A DNA stretch of 34,216 nucleotides, from positions 1-34,216 of the forward strand of contig SVTW01000020.1 of assembly GCA_015063585.1 (NCBI GenBank), read 5' to 3'. Made by a program: the position numbers and the translations under genes. Source of the stretch: Oscillospiraceae bacterium. Lineage in GTDB: Bacteria > Bacillota > Clostridia > Oscillospirales > CAG-272. Below, piece by piece: positions 23,177 to 31,576 of this stretch. How positions within the stretch are numbered: position 1 is the stretch's first letter; every line of letters starts with the position of its first letter. The notes below the pieces were generated by a model. The model was not told the DNA's origin and ran no database searches. It was given only the letters and a program-made list of their open reading frames with translations.

Positions 23177-23905
23177 TCAGCGCAGGTTTGCCTGCGTGTA
23201 GCGGTCACAGATCTCGGCAGCCGCGCCCTCCGCAACCACACGTCCGTGATCAAGCCAGATCACGCGGTCACAGAGACGGCGCACCTGCTCAATGTTGTGC
23301 GAGACGAGCAAAACCGTGGTGCCGTGACTCATCAGCTCCATCATTCGCGCGTAGCTTTTTTCCTGAAACGCCGCGTCACCCACGGCAAGGATCTCGTCCA
23401 CGATCAGAATATCGGGGCTGACCTGCGAGGCGATCGAGAAGGCAAGACGCATGATCATGCCCGAGGAGTAGTTGCGGACCGGAACATTGATAAAATCCCC
23501 CAGCTCCGAAAAGGAGACGATCTCATCGTATTTGGATTTGAGAAAGCTTTCCGAATAGCCGAGGATCGCGCCGTTGAGAAAGATGTTTTCATGTCCGGTC
23601 AGATCAAAGTCGAAGCCGCTTCCGAGCTCTAGCATGGGAACCACGTTTCCGCCCAGCGTCACCTTTCCCGAGGCGGGCTTGAGAATGCCCGAGATCACCT
23701 TGAGCAGGGTACTTTTTCCCGCGCCGTTGTTTCCAACAATTCCAACCACCTCGCCCTTTTTGATCTCAAAACTAACGTCCGAGAGTGCGTGGAATTCATC
23801 ATATTGCAGCTTTCTTTTGAGCAGGGCAACAAGGTATTCCTTGATGCTTTGGATCTTATCATGCGGCATGCGATAGGAGATCGAAATATTTTCTGCTTTT
23901 ATCAT
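23177..23905 (-). CDS. Polysaccharide export ABC ATPase (Wzt/TagH-like)
   Basis: This 242-residue ATPase has Walker A GNNGAGKST (about residue 58), the family-typical GSGFDFDLTGHENIFLNG segment, signature YSSGM (a Wzt/TagH form of LSGGQ), Walker B ILIVDE and H-loop SHN. These traits mark the ATPases that power ABC2 exporters of O-antigen, teichoic acid and rhamnose-glucose polysaccharides. It lacks the extra C-terminal carbohydrate-binding domain of long Wzt proteins, so export should not depend on chain-end recognition there. It is the last gene of the operon, 28 bases after the permease gene. Confidence 0.92.
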   Translation of the reverse strand: MIKAENISISYRMPHDKIQSIKEYLVALLKRKLQYDEFHALSDVSFEIKKGEVVGIVGNNGAGKSTLLKVISGILKPASGKVTLGGNVVPMLELGSGFDFDLTGHENIFLNGAILGYSESFLKSKYDEIVSFSELGDFINVPVRNYSSGMIMRLAFSIASQVSPDILIVDEILAVGDAAFQEKSYARMMELMSHGTTVLLVSHNIEQVRRLCDRVIWLDHGRVVAEGAAAEICDRYTQANLR

Positions 23906-23933
23906 GAAGCCAAATGCTGTCCTTTCCGTTGAA

Positions 23934-25412
23934 TCAGATGTTCAACACAAATTTGTCCTGATTGCGGCGGAAGATCAGAATTCCGATCAGGAAGGGGATC
24001 GCGCAGAGCAGGAGGCATTCAAGATATGCCATCGGCTCGGGGGAAATACCGTCGATCAGCAGCGTGCGGATAAAGGTGATCACGCGGTTGATGGGGTTGA
24101 GGCGGTAGATCGCCAAAAAGCGTGTGGGAATAATGCTTTCGGGGTAGAAAATGGGGGTCAGATACATCAGGAGCATCGAAAAGATCCCCCACAGAAATTG
24201 CGTGTCGCGGAAAAAGACCATCATGGTGGCAAGGATCAAGCCAATGCCGTAGCTGAACAGGAACAGCATCAGCAGCGCAAAGGGGAGCAGGAGCACGGCG
24301 GGCGTGATCGGGGTGCGCGTGAGGAGCATCATGATGAAGAGCGGGACCAGGGCAAGCAGTAGATTGATGCCCGAGGAGAGCGTGCGCGAGAAGGGATAAA
24401 TGTATTTTGGCACGTAAACCTTGTTGATCAGCGTTGCGTTTCCGATAATGCTCATCAGGCACATGTTGGTGGCTTCACTGAAGAAATTGAAGCAGATGAT
24501 ACCCGAGAGCAGGTAGATCACGAAATTGGGGACGGAGGATTTGAAGATGGTTGAGAAGACAACGTATTGAATGCTCATGGTAAGGAGCGGGTTGAGAAAG
24601 CTCCAGAGCATGCCCAGAACCGAGCGCTTGTACTTTGTTTTAAAATCGCGCGCAATGAGCTGGCGAATCAGAAAATTATATTTGGAGAGCGAGAGCACAA
24701 CGCCCAGGATCGGCTCCTTTTTTCCGTTCTTGTGGCAATGAAACAGCAAGAGCAGGTAGAGCGCGAGCAGAAGGGCAAGCCCCGCGTAAACGAGCCAATA
24801 CCAATCGCCGATCCAATGGTGATCGATTCCGCTTACACGCAAGCAGAGATAGCAGGGGTTGCCCTCGCTGTCCACCATGCGTGTGCCATTGAGATAAACG
24901 GCATCGCTGTCCTCAATTTCAACGGGGATCGTGATGCGACCCGTGTCGATGTCAACCGTGGTTCCGTAATAGAAGGAAACGGCATTTCCTACCTTGCCGC
25001 CAAGGCTGGTCAGGCGAAGCGTCAGCCGCTTTCCGTTGACGTCGTGAATGGGCGGGTTGAGCGGAATGGTGTGCGGCGCGTCGTCCTTCATATCGGCGGT
25101 GTCGAGAAAGATCGGCTCGCAAACCGCGTTTCCGTCCTCGTCAAGCAGCTCGGCGCGGATGATGTCGGTGTTTTGCCGTGCGCTGGTGCCAACGGTAACG
25201 GTCAGAGCGGTCAGCTCATCGTGACGGCAGAGAAAGCTCTGTTCCACCACCTCACCAAGCGTCATTTCTCCGAGGGTGGCTTTTTTGGTCACGGTTTCGG
25301 TAACCGATTTTGTAAAATGCAGGCTTTCACCCGCAAGAAAATAAAACGCGGCGCCGAGGATCAGATAAACCGCCAGCACCGCGGCAAAGATCCGAATGGC
25401 TTTCTTTTTCAT
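23934..25412 (-). CDS. Polysaccharide ABC2 permease with N-terminal extracytoplasmic domain
   Basis: At 492 residues this is nearly twice the usual 260-270 of Wzm/TagG permeases. Residues 7-26 form a membrane anchor; 27-202 have no hydrophobic helices and look beta-rich (TALTVTVGTSARQ; LTLRLTSLGGKVGNAVSFYYG), like a jelly-roll carbohydrate-binding fold; 203-225 form a second helix; and 245-492 are a complete ABC2 permease (LIRQLIARDFKTKYKRSVLGMLW; later YLTPIFYPES and LNPINRVITFIR). The extra part would face outside the membrane. It might bind the exported glycan or a polymerising partner (inference). It lies between a glycosyltransferase and the Wzt-like ATPase, with which it must pair. Confidence 0.88.
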   Translation of the reverse strand: MKKKAIRIFAAVLAVYLILGAAFYFLAGESLHFTKSVTETVTKKATLGEMTLGEVVEQSFLCRHDELTALTVTVGTSARQNTDIIRAELLDEDGNAVCEPIFLDTADMKDDAPHTIPLNPPIHDVNGKRLTLRLTSLGGKVGNAVSFYYGTTVDIDTGRITIPVEIEDSDAVYLNGTRMVDSEGNPCYLCLRVSGIDHHWIGDWYWLVYAGLALLLALYLLLLFHCHKNGKKEPILGVVLSLSKYNFLIRQLIARDFKTKYKRSVLGMLWSFLNPLLTMSIQYVVFSTIFKSSVPNFVIYLLSGIICFNFFSEATNMCLMSIIGNATLINKVYVPKYIYPFSRTLSSGINLLLALVPLFIMMLLTRTPITPAVLLLPFALLMLFLFSYGIGLILATMMVFFRDTQFLWGIFSMLLMYLTPIFYPESIIPTRFLAIYRLNPINRVITFIRTLLIDGISPEPMAYLECLLLCAIPFLIGILIFRRNQDKFVLNI

Positions 25413-25427
25413 GATAGATCCTTTCAG

Positions 25428-26594
25428 TCAGTTTGTTTTGCGTGAAAAGATGCGGGAGAAGACCTTTCCCGATTTTTTTCGAACGAAGGGGAAAAAGCCT
25501 TCCTGCCGGATTCCCGCGCGAATGCGCTCGGTCAGATCCACGCGGCGCAGCTTTTTGGTAAAGCGCAAGGGGGTGTGATCGGTCTTGAGAGCGAGCGTAT
25601 CCCCAAGCTCTGCGCGAAGCGCGTCGGTAACGGCGGGGAGCGAGAAGCGTCCGGTTGCGAGCGCGGTCACGTTGCGGCGCATGGTGGCGAGCAGCGCGGG
25701 GTCGAGGATCAGCCGTTCGAGGGCTTCAAAGAGATGCCCGGGGTAGTTATCGGTCATAAGACCGGTTACCTCATGCTCCACCACACCGTGATAAGGCGGG
25801 ACGTCGGAGTAAACGCCCACAATTCCGCAGGCGGCGTATTCAATAAATTTATTGTAATGCTTGCCGCGGTGAAATTCGGTTTCGGGCATGGGAGCAAGAC
25901 CGATATCCCAATTCAGCTCACGCATGGTTTTTTGGTAGTCCTCGTAGGAGTCGCTGTAGGGGATATGGCGGAACTGATTGGCATCGGCAAAGTAGGGTTT
26001 TGCGCCGAAAAACTCGACGGTAACGCGGTCCTTGTAGCGCGCGCCGATCAGCGCGATCGCGTGATGGAGCAGACCGTCGATGTCGCCCGCGCGATCGACC
26101 GACCCCGCAAATCCGATGCGGATCTTGTCGTTCGGCTGGCGGGTGGGGCTTGGCGGATCGATATAAAGAGCAGGCTCCTCGATCGCGCAAACACGCTCAA
26201 AGTCCTTGCCGTATTTTTCGCGCAGATGTGCCGATGGCGAGAGGAAGCAATGGCAAAGCCGCATGATCTCGCGCATATTGGAGCGGACGTTCTCACGGTG
26301 GTAATACTCCGAGCTGCCAAATCCGCTCGGAATTTCAAAGAGGTCGTCGTCGAGCGCATAGATTAGATATTTTCCTGCCCGACGCCATGCACGGGCACAG
26401 GCAAGCTCGGCGGCGGAATCCGAACGTACAAATTGGATCACGTCCGCCCAACCCGCAAGCGCGGGGGTGAGTTCTTTGGCAGGGGAGAAGCGGAATTCGA
26501 TCAAGCCCTGCTCCTGCATACGCGTATATTGCTCATATCCGCAAAGGCGGACCGAGGGGATCAGCTCATGGCTGATCAGCAAAACGTGTGTCAT
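25428..26594 (-). CDS. Glycosyltransferase (GT4-like, GT-B fold)
   Basis: The 388-residue product has an N-terminal MTHVLLISHELIPS strand-loop, IRIGFAGSVDRAGDID at the start of the second Rossmann-like domain, and a C-terminal donor-site segment HYNKFIEYAACGIVGVYSDVPPY, where the Glu and small residues match the GT4 donor motif. The EYDPxK-like end helix of GT-B enzymes is degenerate. It would transfer a sugar from a nucleotide donor to the growing glycan on the cytoplasmic side. It starts three bases after the rfbD stop, its ribosome site lying within that gene's end. The sugar specificity cannot be read. Confidence 0.85.
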   Translation of the reverse strand: MTHVLLISHELIPSVRLCGYEQYTRMQEQGLIEFRFSPAKELTPALAGWADVIQFVRSDSAAELACARAWRRAGKYLIYALDDDLFEIPSGFGSSEYYHRENVRSNMREIMRLCHCFLSPSAHLREKYGKDFERVCAIEEPALYIDPPSPTRQPNDKIRIGFAGSVDRAGDIDGLLHHAIALIGARYKDRVTVEFFGAKPYFADANQFRHIPYSDSYEDYQKTMRELNWDIGLAPMPETEFHRGKHYNKFIEYAACGIVGVYSDVPPYHGVVEHEVTGLMTDNYPGHLFEALERLILDPALLATMRRNVTALATGRFSLPAVTDALRAELGDTLALKTDHTPLRFTKKLRRVDLTERIRAGIRQEGFFPFVRKKSGKVFSRIFSRKTN

Positions 26595-26597
26595 TTT

Positions 26598-27443
26598 TCA
26601 ATCCTTTATTTCTTCAAGATAGCGGGACAGTGCATCCTTCCAATGCGGGAGTTTGGAAAAGCCCTCCCGAAGCAGCTTATCCTTGCTCAAACGGGAATTG
26701 GCGGGGCGCGGGGCGCGTGCGGGGTATTCGGACGAGGGGATCGGATGGATCACCGTCTCCTTGCCTGCCTGCCGCATGATCTCGGCGGCAAATTCCGCCC
26801 AGGAGCAAACGCCCTCGTTCGTGACGTGATAGGTGCCGAAACGGTCGGTCAGGACCAGATCGCAGATCACCGCCGCCGCATCGAGAGAATAGGTGGGGGA
26901 GCCGATCTGATCGCATACCACGTTGAGTTCTGTTCGTGTTTGCGCCAGACGAAGCATGGTTTTCACAAAATTGTTTCCGTTTTTGCCGAACAGCCAAGAC
27001 ACGCGCACGATAAAATGACGGTCCAGGATCTGTCGGATATAGGATTCGCCGAGTGCCTTGGATTTTCCGTAAACCGAGCGCGGAGCGGTTGGGTCGTCGG
27101 GCGCATAGAAGGTGTCTCCCTCCCCCGCGAATACGTAGTCGGTGGAGATCGCGAGCAACTTCGCGCCCACGCGGACTGCCGCCTCAGCGAGATGCTTCAT
27201 GCCGTCGGCATTGACGCGCATGCAGGCATCGACATCGTCCTCGGCGCGGTCGACCGCTGTATAAGCCGAGCAATGAATGATCGCGTCGGGACGGCAGGCG
27301 TCCACGTAAGTCAGCACGGCATCACGGTCGGTGATGTCAAAATCGTCAATATCAACGCCGCGGGCTTGGATTCCGCGGGTGTCAAGAACGCGGCAGACGT
27401 CATATCCGAGTTGTCCGCCCACACCTGTGACGAGAATCAGCAT
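26598..27443 (-). CDS. rfbD: dTDP-4-dehydrorhamnose reductase
   Basis: This 281-residue short-chain dehydrogenase makes dTDP-L-rhamnose from dTDP-4-dehydro-L-rhamnose with NAD(P)H. It shows the nucleotide loop VTGVGGQLG, DIDDFDITD, AYTAVDRAEDD, STDYVFAGEGD with the active-site Asp-Tyr segment, and SVYGKSKALGE with the catalytic Tyr-xxx-Lys. Length and motifs are standard. The partner genes rfbA, rfbB and rfbC are not in the window, so they must be encoded elsewhere if rhamnose is made. GAAAGGAG precedes its ATG. Its place between two glycosyltransferases suggests the exported polymer contains rhamnose. Confidence 0.93.
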   Translation of the reverse strand: MLILVTGVGGQLGYDVCRVLDTRGIQARGVDIDDFDITDRDAVLTYVDACRPDAIIHCSAYTAVDRAEDDVDACMRVNADGMKHLAEAAVRVGAKLLAISTDYVFAGEGDTFYAPDDPTAPRSVYGKSKALGESYIRQILDRHFIVRVSWLFGKNGNNFVKTMLRLAQTRTELNVVCDQIGSPTYSLDAAAVICDLVLTDRFGTYHVTNEGVCSWAEFAAEIMRQAGKETVIHPIPSSEYPARAPRPANSRLSKDKLLREGFSKLPHWKDALSRYLEEIKD

Positions 27444-27466
27444 AGAAAACTCCTTTCAAAAATCGG

Positions 27467-28426
27467 TCAGAGATAGCCTTTTTGAATCAGCTTGATCGCG
27501 AGGGAGAAGATCGGGCGCGGCATGCGCAACGCAAACAGCTCAAAGAGGGAGGTGACGCGGTTGACGTGCCGCATGTGCCAAAGCGCGGCAAAGCCGCCCT
27601 TTTCGCGTTTGAAATTGGCTACGCGAGCGGCACCCCATGCGCGTGCCTCGTCAAGCGCGGGGAGATCGGCATATTCCGAAAAACGCGCGACGCGCCGCAG
27701 ATAGACCGCAATCCGCCGCGTGTAGTAATCGGCTTTGGTGCGTACTCCCGTCATAACTCCCGTTTGGTTTCCGCCGTAGACGCGGTAGCGCATTTGCGGC
27801 TCGTCCAGATAATCGATCGCACCGTCCAGAGCGGCACGGAAAAGCAGGTAGTGGTCATGCACGATCTCGGCGGGGAAGGGCTGATAGGATGCGATGCGTT
27901 CGCGCTCGGCTACCATGGTGCATCCAAGCGCAAAATTACGATGGATCAGCGCGGGGGCAAGCCCCTCGCCGCGCAAAAAGACGTGACGGCGGCGGTGCTG
28001 ATCGATGCGGTCGGCAATCGATTTGCCGTCACCGTCGATGATCGAAACGTTTGCGCAGACGATCACGGGCTTGAGAGGGCTTTCTTCCAGCAGGCGCACC
28101 GTATGTTCAATTTTTTCGGGTAACCAGATGTCATCCTGATCGCAAAAGGCGATATAATGCTCGGAGGCATCTGACACGAGCGCGGAAAAGGTCTCATTTG
28201 AGCCGCGATTGACCTCGTTGCGGTTGAGAACGTAAGGAAATGCCGTGATATGCGCGCGTAAAAGGGCATCGAGCTCATCGGTCGTGACGGTAGAGGAGGC
28301 ATCGTCGCGCACGTAGAGGCGCAGGTTTGGATAGGATTGTTGATTGAGCGAATCGAGCAGCTCGGCAAGCCAGCCAAGCGGAGGATTATAGGTTGCGAGC
28401 AAAATGGCAACGGTACGTGGATTCAA
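27467..28426 (-). CDS. Family 2 glycosyltransferase (TTG start)
   Basis: The product is 319 residues from TTG at 28426. It begins MNPRTVAILLATYNPP and has the GT-A donor motifs LYVRDDASS, AFCDQDDIW (DxD-like) and later HDHYLLFRAAL with the catalytic-base Asp. The pattern matches rhamnosyltransferase-type GT2 proteins of capsule and rhamnan loci (LATYNG...CDQDD). An ATG six codons earlier exists, but AAGGAGG lies inside that stretch, seven bases before TTG, so TTG is the real start. It is first in a five-gene operon with its own promoter, and it probably adds a sugar, perhaps rhamnose, at the membrane. Confidence 0.9.
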   Translation of the reverse strand: MNPRTVAILLATYNPPLGWLAELLDSLNQQSYPNLRLYVRDDASSTVTTDELDALLRAHITAFPYVLNRNEVNRGSNETFSALVSDASEHYIAFCDQDDIWLPEKIEHTVRLLEESPLKPVIVCANVSIIDGDGKSIADRIDQHRRRHVFLRGEGLAPALIHRNFALGCTMVAERERIASYQPFPAEIVHDHYLLFRAALDGAIDYLDEPQMRYRVYGGNQTGVMTGVRTKADYYTRRIAVYLRRVARFSEYADLPALDEARAWGAARVANFKREKGGFAALWHMRHVNRVTSLFELFALRMPRPIFSLAIKLIQKGYL

Positions 28427-28433
28427 AAAAACG

Positions 28434-28440
28434 CCTCCTT
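28434..28440 (-). promoter_or_regulatory. Ribosome site that fixes the TTG start of the GT2 gene
   Basis: AAGGAGG on the minus strand, seven bases from the TTG at 28426 and downstream of the competing ATG at 28444. Confidence 0.8.
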
Positions 28441-28467
28441 TCATGCGGACAAATTTATACAGAATAC

Positions 28468-28496
28468 ATTATATCATAGTTTCTTTTGAAATGCAA
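28468..28496 (-). promoter_or_regulatory. Sigma-A promoter of the polysaccharide operon
   Basis: TTGCAT (28491-28496), 17 bases, TATAAT (28468-28473) on the minus strand, with a leader of about 35 bases. Confidence 0.8.
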
Positions 28497-28507
28497 CTGT
28501 TTTAGCT

Positions 28508-28543
28508 AAAAAATGGGCGACACTCCTGTGCATGAGTGTCGCC
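28508..28543 (-). terminator. Terminator of the zapA-U32 operon
   Basis: GGCGACACTC and GAGTGTCGCC form a perfect 10-bp stem (28516-28525/28534-28543), followed on the minus strand by six T (28508-28513). It lies about 87 bases beyond the U32 stop; the bases between hold nothing recognisable. Confidence 0.85.
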
Positions 28544-28629
28544 GAAAGATCGGGATTTCATTCCTTTTTTGTTCATTCGGATTGTCGATCGGACGTAGTA
28601 TTTTCCTTCCGCCGTGCATAGCGGCTGTT

Positions 28630-30651
28630 TCAGATGCGGCGCACCTGTCCGCGAAGGGGCGTGTGGGAACGGTCCGCACGAAGGATCGCGTCAACCTCTT
28701 GCGGTGTTTCCACGGTAAAGAGATAATGGCGCGCCGTGATGCGCGCGCGCATCAGTTCAGGCTCGCGATCGGTCATTGCGGTGGGCAGGCTGTTGTAGAT
28801 CACGTTGCGGTGCTCCCATTCGCGTAGGACGGGAAAGGCGACACCGCGACGGTCACGCAAGCATACGGTATCGGTCTTGCAAGCGGTGCAGTCGGAAATC
28901 TCGCGGATCACACATTTCTCAAGCGTCATGAGCGGAATGCGACCGTAAACGATCACCTCACTCGCGCCGCCAATGTCGCGGATCTGCGGCAGGGTCAATT
29001 CGGGGGACAGGATCACGGTTTGAAAGCCGAGCTCCTCGGCGCGCGCAACGCTTTCGTTGTTGCACAGGTTGAGGCGATAGTCGCCGATGAGCGTCAGCCC
29101 CGCGTCTGCCGCAAGTCCGATATGACCGAGATTTCCAACCAACGCATATTGCGCGCCGCGATGTGCGGCATCGGCAAGCATCTCGGCAACAGCCGCGCGT
29201 TCACTGTCAAAGATCACGGGAGGCAAAACGACGCCGTTTGCCTCGGAAGAGAAGCTTTGCAGGGGCAAGAAGATGCGGTCAAAATACTGCTTGGCGGTTG
29301 GCGTGATCTGCGCGGGGGAGCGGAATCGAGCACTGCGTTGTTGAGGGCGGGAACCGCTCGGACGGCGCGGTGTCAGCGTGGCGGCAGGGGGGAGGCAGGA
29401 CTTATCCGTTTCGGCTTCCCATGCCGCAACCGCACGGCGGCGCAGCTCGTTGAGCTGAGAGACGGGGATCATCAACCCATCGTCGAGCGTGATGGAAATG
29501 CGGTTGACACGGTAAGGTGTTCCGCCAAACTTACAAAGGCTTTTTTCCACGCGTTCGCGGTCCATGGGGGCGTTGATCGCAATTTGAGGCGGTTCTCCGC
29601 AAACCGTAACGCTGCGGCTCGGATCGGAAAGCGTGAGGGTGATCGGTCGTTCCTTTTGAATATGCGCGTCCAGATCGAGCGCGACTTTGCGCGTGAGTCC
29701 CGAAAAGGGCTCGAGCGTACGGCTTTGGGTCTTGTCGGAATCCGAGCGAATGCCGAGCATCGAGCGGTCGATCGATTTTGTGAAATAGCCATCGGTAAAT
29801 CCGCCGCGCGAAAAGGCGTCGGCAAGCGCGCGCATTTCCTGCGGTGTGGCGGCACGGTTTTCGTCCAGAAGCCGTCTCCAAATGCGTGCCGTATCGCGCA
29901 CGTATTCGGGGGCTTTCATACGCCCCTCGATCTTAAGCGATGCCACCCCCAGCCCGATCAGCTCGGGTACGTGTGTGGCGAGGGAATGATCCTTGAGTGA
30001 GAGCGGATAGGACTCCCGTGCGCCGTTCTTTTTGCAGGTCACACAGGAAAAGGGCAGGCGGCAGGGCTGAGCGCATTCCCCGCGGTTGCCGCTTCGCCCG
30101 CCGACAAGCGAGGAGAACAGGCATTGCCCCGAATGGCTGACGCAAAGTGCGCCGTGAATGAACATTTCCACTTCGATCGGGGAGTTTTGAACGATGGTGC
30201 GGATATCGTCGGCAGGTGTCTCGCGCGCGATGACCATGCGCGAGAAGCCCGCTTGTTGCAGGAGCGCGCCCATTTGCGCGTTGTGTCCCGACATCTGCGT
30301 GCTGGCATGCAGCTCCAGGGACGGATAGAGGCGATGGATCGCCGCCGCACCGCCCATATCGGCTACGATCAAAGCGTCCACGCCTGCCTGCATTGCTTCA
30401 TATGCGGCATCGGTAAAGGCGGTCAGTTCACGGTCACCGACCAACGTATTCAGAGTCAGATAGACCTTCACACCAAAGGCATGCGCGCGCAAAACGGCGG
30501 AGCGCAATGCGTCTCCGCCGAAATTTTTTGCATGCATACGAGCGTTAAACAACGCACCGCCGAGGTACACGGCATCGGCTCCGCCTTCAATTGCGGCATC
30601 CAACGCATCGGGGGATCCCGCGGGACAGAGCAGCTCGGGCAATTTTTTCAT
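28630..30651 (-). CDS. U32 family protein, RlhA-like (with DUF3656-type C-terminus)
   Basis: The product is 673 residues from the ATG at 30651, close to RlhA of E. coli (about 650), which hydroxylates a 23S rRNA cytidine. It begins KKLPELLCPAGSPDALDAAI, and the U32 signature is complete: Glu and Phe in EMF (162-164), GALC (167-170), then G-x-C at 175-177, with further Cys at 193 and 197 that complete a likely Fe-S site. C-terminal residues about 340-580 match the DUF3656 region and are followed by a second cysteine cluster (CTACKTDTVC). Family members once called collagenases act in RNA or cofactor modification. Codons before 30651 overlap the zapA gene and are Arg/Pro-rich nonsense. It starts seven bases after the zapA stop, with no obvious ribosome site, so translation is probably coupled. 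Confidence 0.9.
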   Translation of the reverse strand: MKKLPELLCPAGSPDALDAAIEGGADAVYLGGALFNARMHAKNFGGDALRSAVLRAHAFGVKVYLTLNTLVGDRELTAFTDAAYEAMQAGVDALIVADMGGAAAIHRLYPSLELHASTQMSGHNAQMGALLQQAGFSRMVIARETPADDIRTIVQNSPIEVEMFIHGALCVSHSGQCLFSSLVGGRSGNRGECAQPCRLPFSCVTCKKNGARESYPLSLKDHSLATHVPELIGLGVASLKIEGRMKAPEYVRDTARIWRRLLDENRAATPQEMRALADAFSRGGFTDGYFTKSIDRSMLGIRSDSDKTQSRTLEPFSGLTRKVALDLDAHIQKERPITLTLSDPSRSVTVCGEPPQIAINAPMDRERVEKSLCKFGGTPYRVNRISITLDDGLMIPVSQLNELRRRAVAAWEAETDKSCLPPAATLTPRRPSGSRPQQRSARFRSPAQITPTAKQYFDRIFLPLQSFSSEANGVVLPPVIFDSERAAVAEMLADAAHRGAQYALVGNLGHIGLAADAGLTLIGDYRLNLCNNESVARAEELGFQTVILSPELTLPQIRDIGGASEVIVYGRIPLMTLEKCVIREISDCTACKTDTVCLRDRRGVAFPVLREWEHRNVIYNSLPTAMTDREPELMRARITARHYLFTVETPQEVDAILRADRSHTPLRGQVRRI

Positions 30652-30658
30652 AGATGTA

Positions 30659-31300
30659 TCAGATGTTGTTGCTGTTGTCGTGGAACAGGTGATCAAACAT
30701 GGGGGGGAAGCTCTTTTTGCCGGAGGGCTTATCGTTTTTCTTGGGCGTGGGCGCAACCGCCTCGGCGGCAGTGGGTTCCGCGTTTGCGGGAGGAACGGGT
30801 GCAGTCGGTGCAACGGGTGCCTCAACCGAGGACGCAGCAACTGCCGACACAACCGGTGCGGCAGGGGCTACAGGTGCTGCCTCAGCGGGCTTTTCCTCCG
30901 CCTGCTGTGACGCGGGCGCGGGCGTGGGAGCCACGGGTGCGGGTGCCGCGGCGGCAGAGCGTTCTAAGAGCGAACGCAAAAGGTCGTTATCCTGCTTGAG
31001 CCGGTCGATCTCCTCCTGCATCTTTTCAACCGTCTTTTTCTGCTTTTCGTTCTCAGCCGCGAAACGGAAGGCGTCCTTTTCCACCTTCTTAAAGGCTTCC
31101 TGCATTGCAATACGCTCGGAGCAGTATGCGAGGGCACAGAGCACTGCCGCCTCGTTCTTTGTGCAACGCGGACTCTTGAGATTGATATCGCGCATGCGGC
31201 GGTCGAGCATACCAACGATGTTTTCTACCTCGTCGGGTGCGGCGTCGCTGATGATATTAAGCTCCATATCGGCAACGGTAATGGTGTACTTTTGTTTCAT
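30659..31300 (-). CDS. zapA: Cell division protein ZapA with long Ala/Pro-rich tail
   Basis: The product is 213 residues from the ATG at 31300, eleven bases after AAAGGAG. Residues 1-60 are the ZapA head (YTITVADMELNIISDA; VENIVGMLDRRMRDI; AAVLCALAYC), 62-113 a coiled coil (KKTVEKMQEEIDRLKQDND), 115-186 an Ala/Pro/Val low-complexity linker and 187-213 a basic then hydrophobic tip (KKSFPPMFDHLFH). Known ZapA is about 100 residues and bundles FtsZ filaments at midcell; the linker and tip are extra. A linker ending in a short motif recalls partner-binding tails such as that of FtsZ itself. The U32 gene follows directly, a pairing seen in many Firmicutes. Confidence 0.85.
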   Translation of the reverse strand: MKQKYTITVADMELNIISDAAPDEVENIVGMLDRRMRDINLKSPRCTKNEAAVLCALAYCSERIAMQEAFKKVEKDAFRFAAENEKQKKTVEKMQEEIDRLKQDNDLLRSLLERSAAAAPAPVAPTPAPASQQAEEKPAEAAPVAPAAPVVSAVAASSVEAPVAPTAPVPPANAEPTAAEAVAPTPKKNDKPSGKKSFPPMFDHLFHDNSNNI

Positions 31301-31386
31301 GATGACCAAAACTCCTTTCAAATGCGGGGCTGACAGGGGAGAGCATGTCCCACGCGGCACCGCATACGTCTTTTTCTCCATCTAAT

Positions 31387-31392
31387 ATTATA
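31387..31392 (-). promoter_or_regulatory. -10 element of a probable zapA promoter
   Basis: TATAAT on the minus strand about 90 bases before the zapA ATG, inside an AT-rich 276-base gap. The -35 at 17 bases (TTTTCA) is poor, so the call is tentative. Nothing else is seen in 31393-31545. Confidence 0.4.
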
Positions 31393-31546
31393 CAATAAAA
31401 AAAAGCAATTGAAAAGCCCTTTTTGAAAATTTTTTTAATAAAAAAGACAAAAAATCAGCGGTATTTCAGCAAAGATTTGAAAAAAATCCGAAAGTGCGAC
31501 AAAAAGAGCCTAAATTGTAAAAATGGAGAGGCGTCGGTTCGCGGCT

Positions 31547-31569
31547 AAAAGCCATCGGCAGCGCCGATG
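31547..31569 (-). terminator. Terminator after the unknown 134-residue gene
   Basis: CATCGGC (31553-31559) pairs with GCCGATG (31563-31569) around three bases, followed on the minus strand by GCTTTT. Confidence 0.6.
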
Positions 31570-31576
31570 TGGAGGC

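Noticed and set aside
30652-30852. N-terminal extension of the U32 gene
   Set aside because: These 67 codons are Arg/Pro-rich and lie in the zapA Ala/Pro tail in another frame; the conserved U32 start is at 30651.
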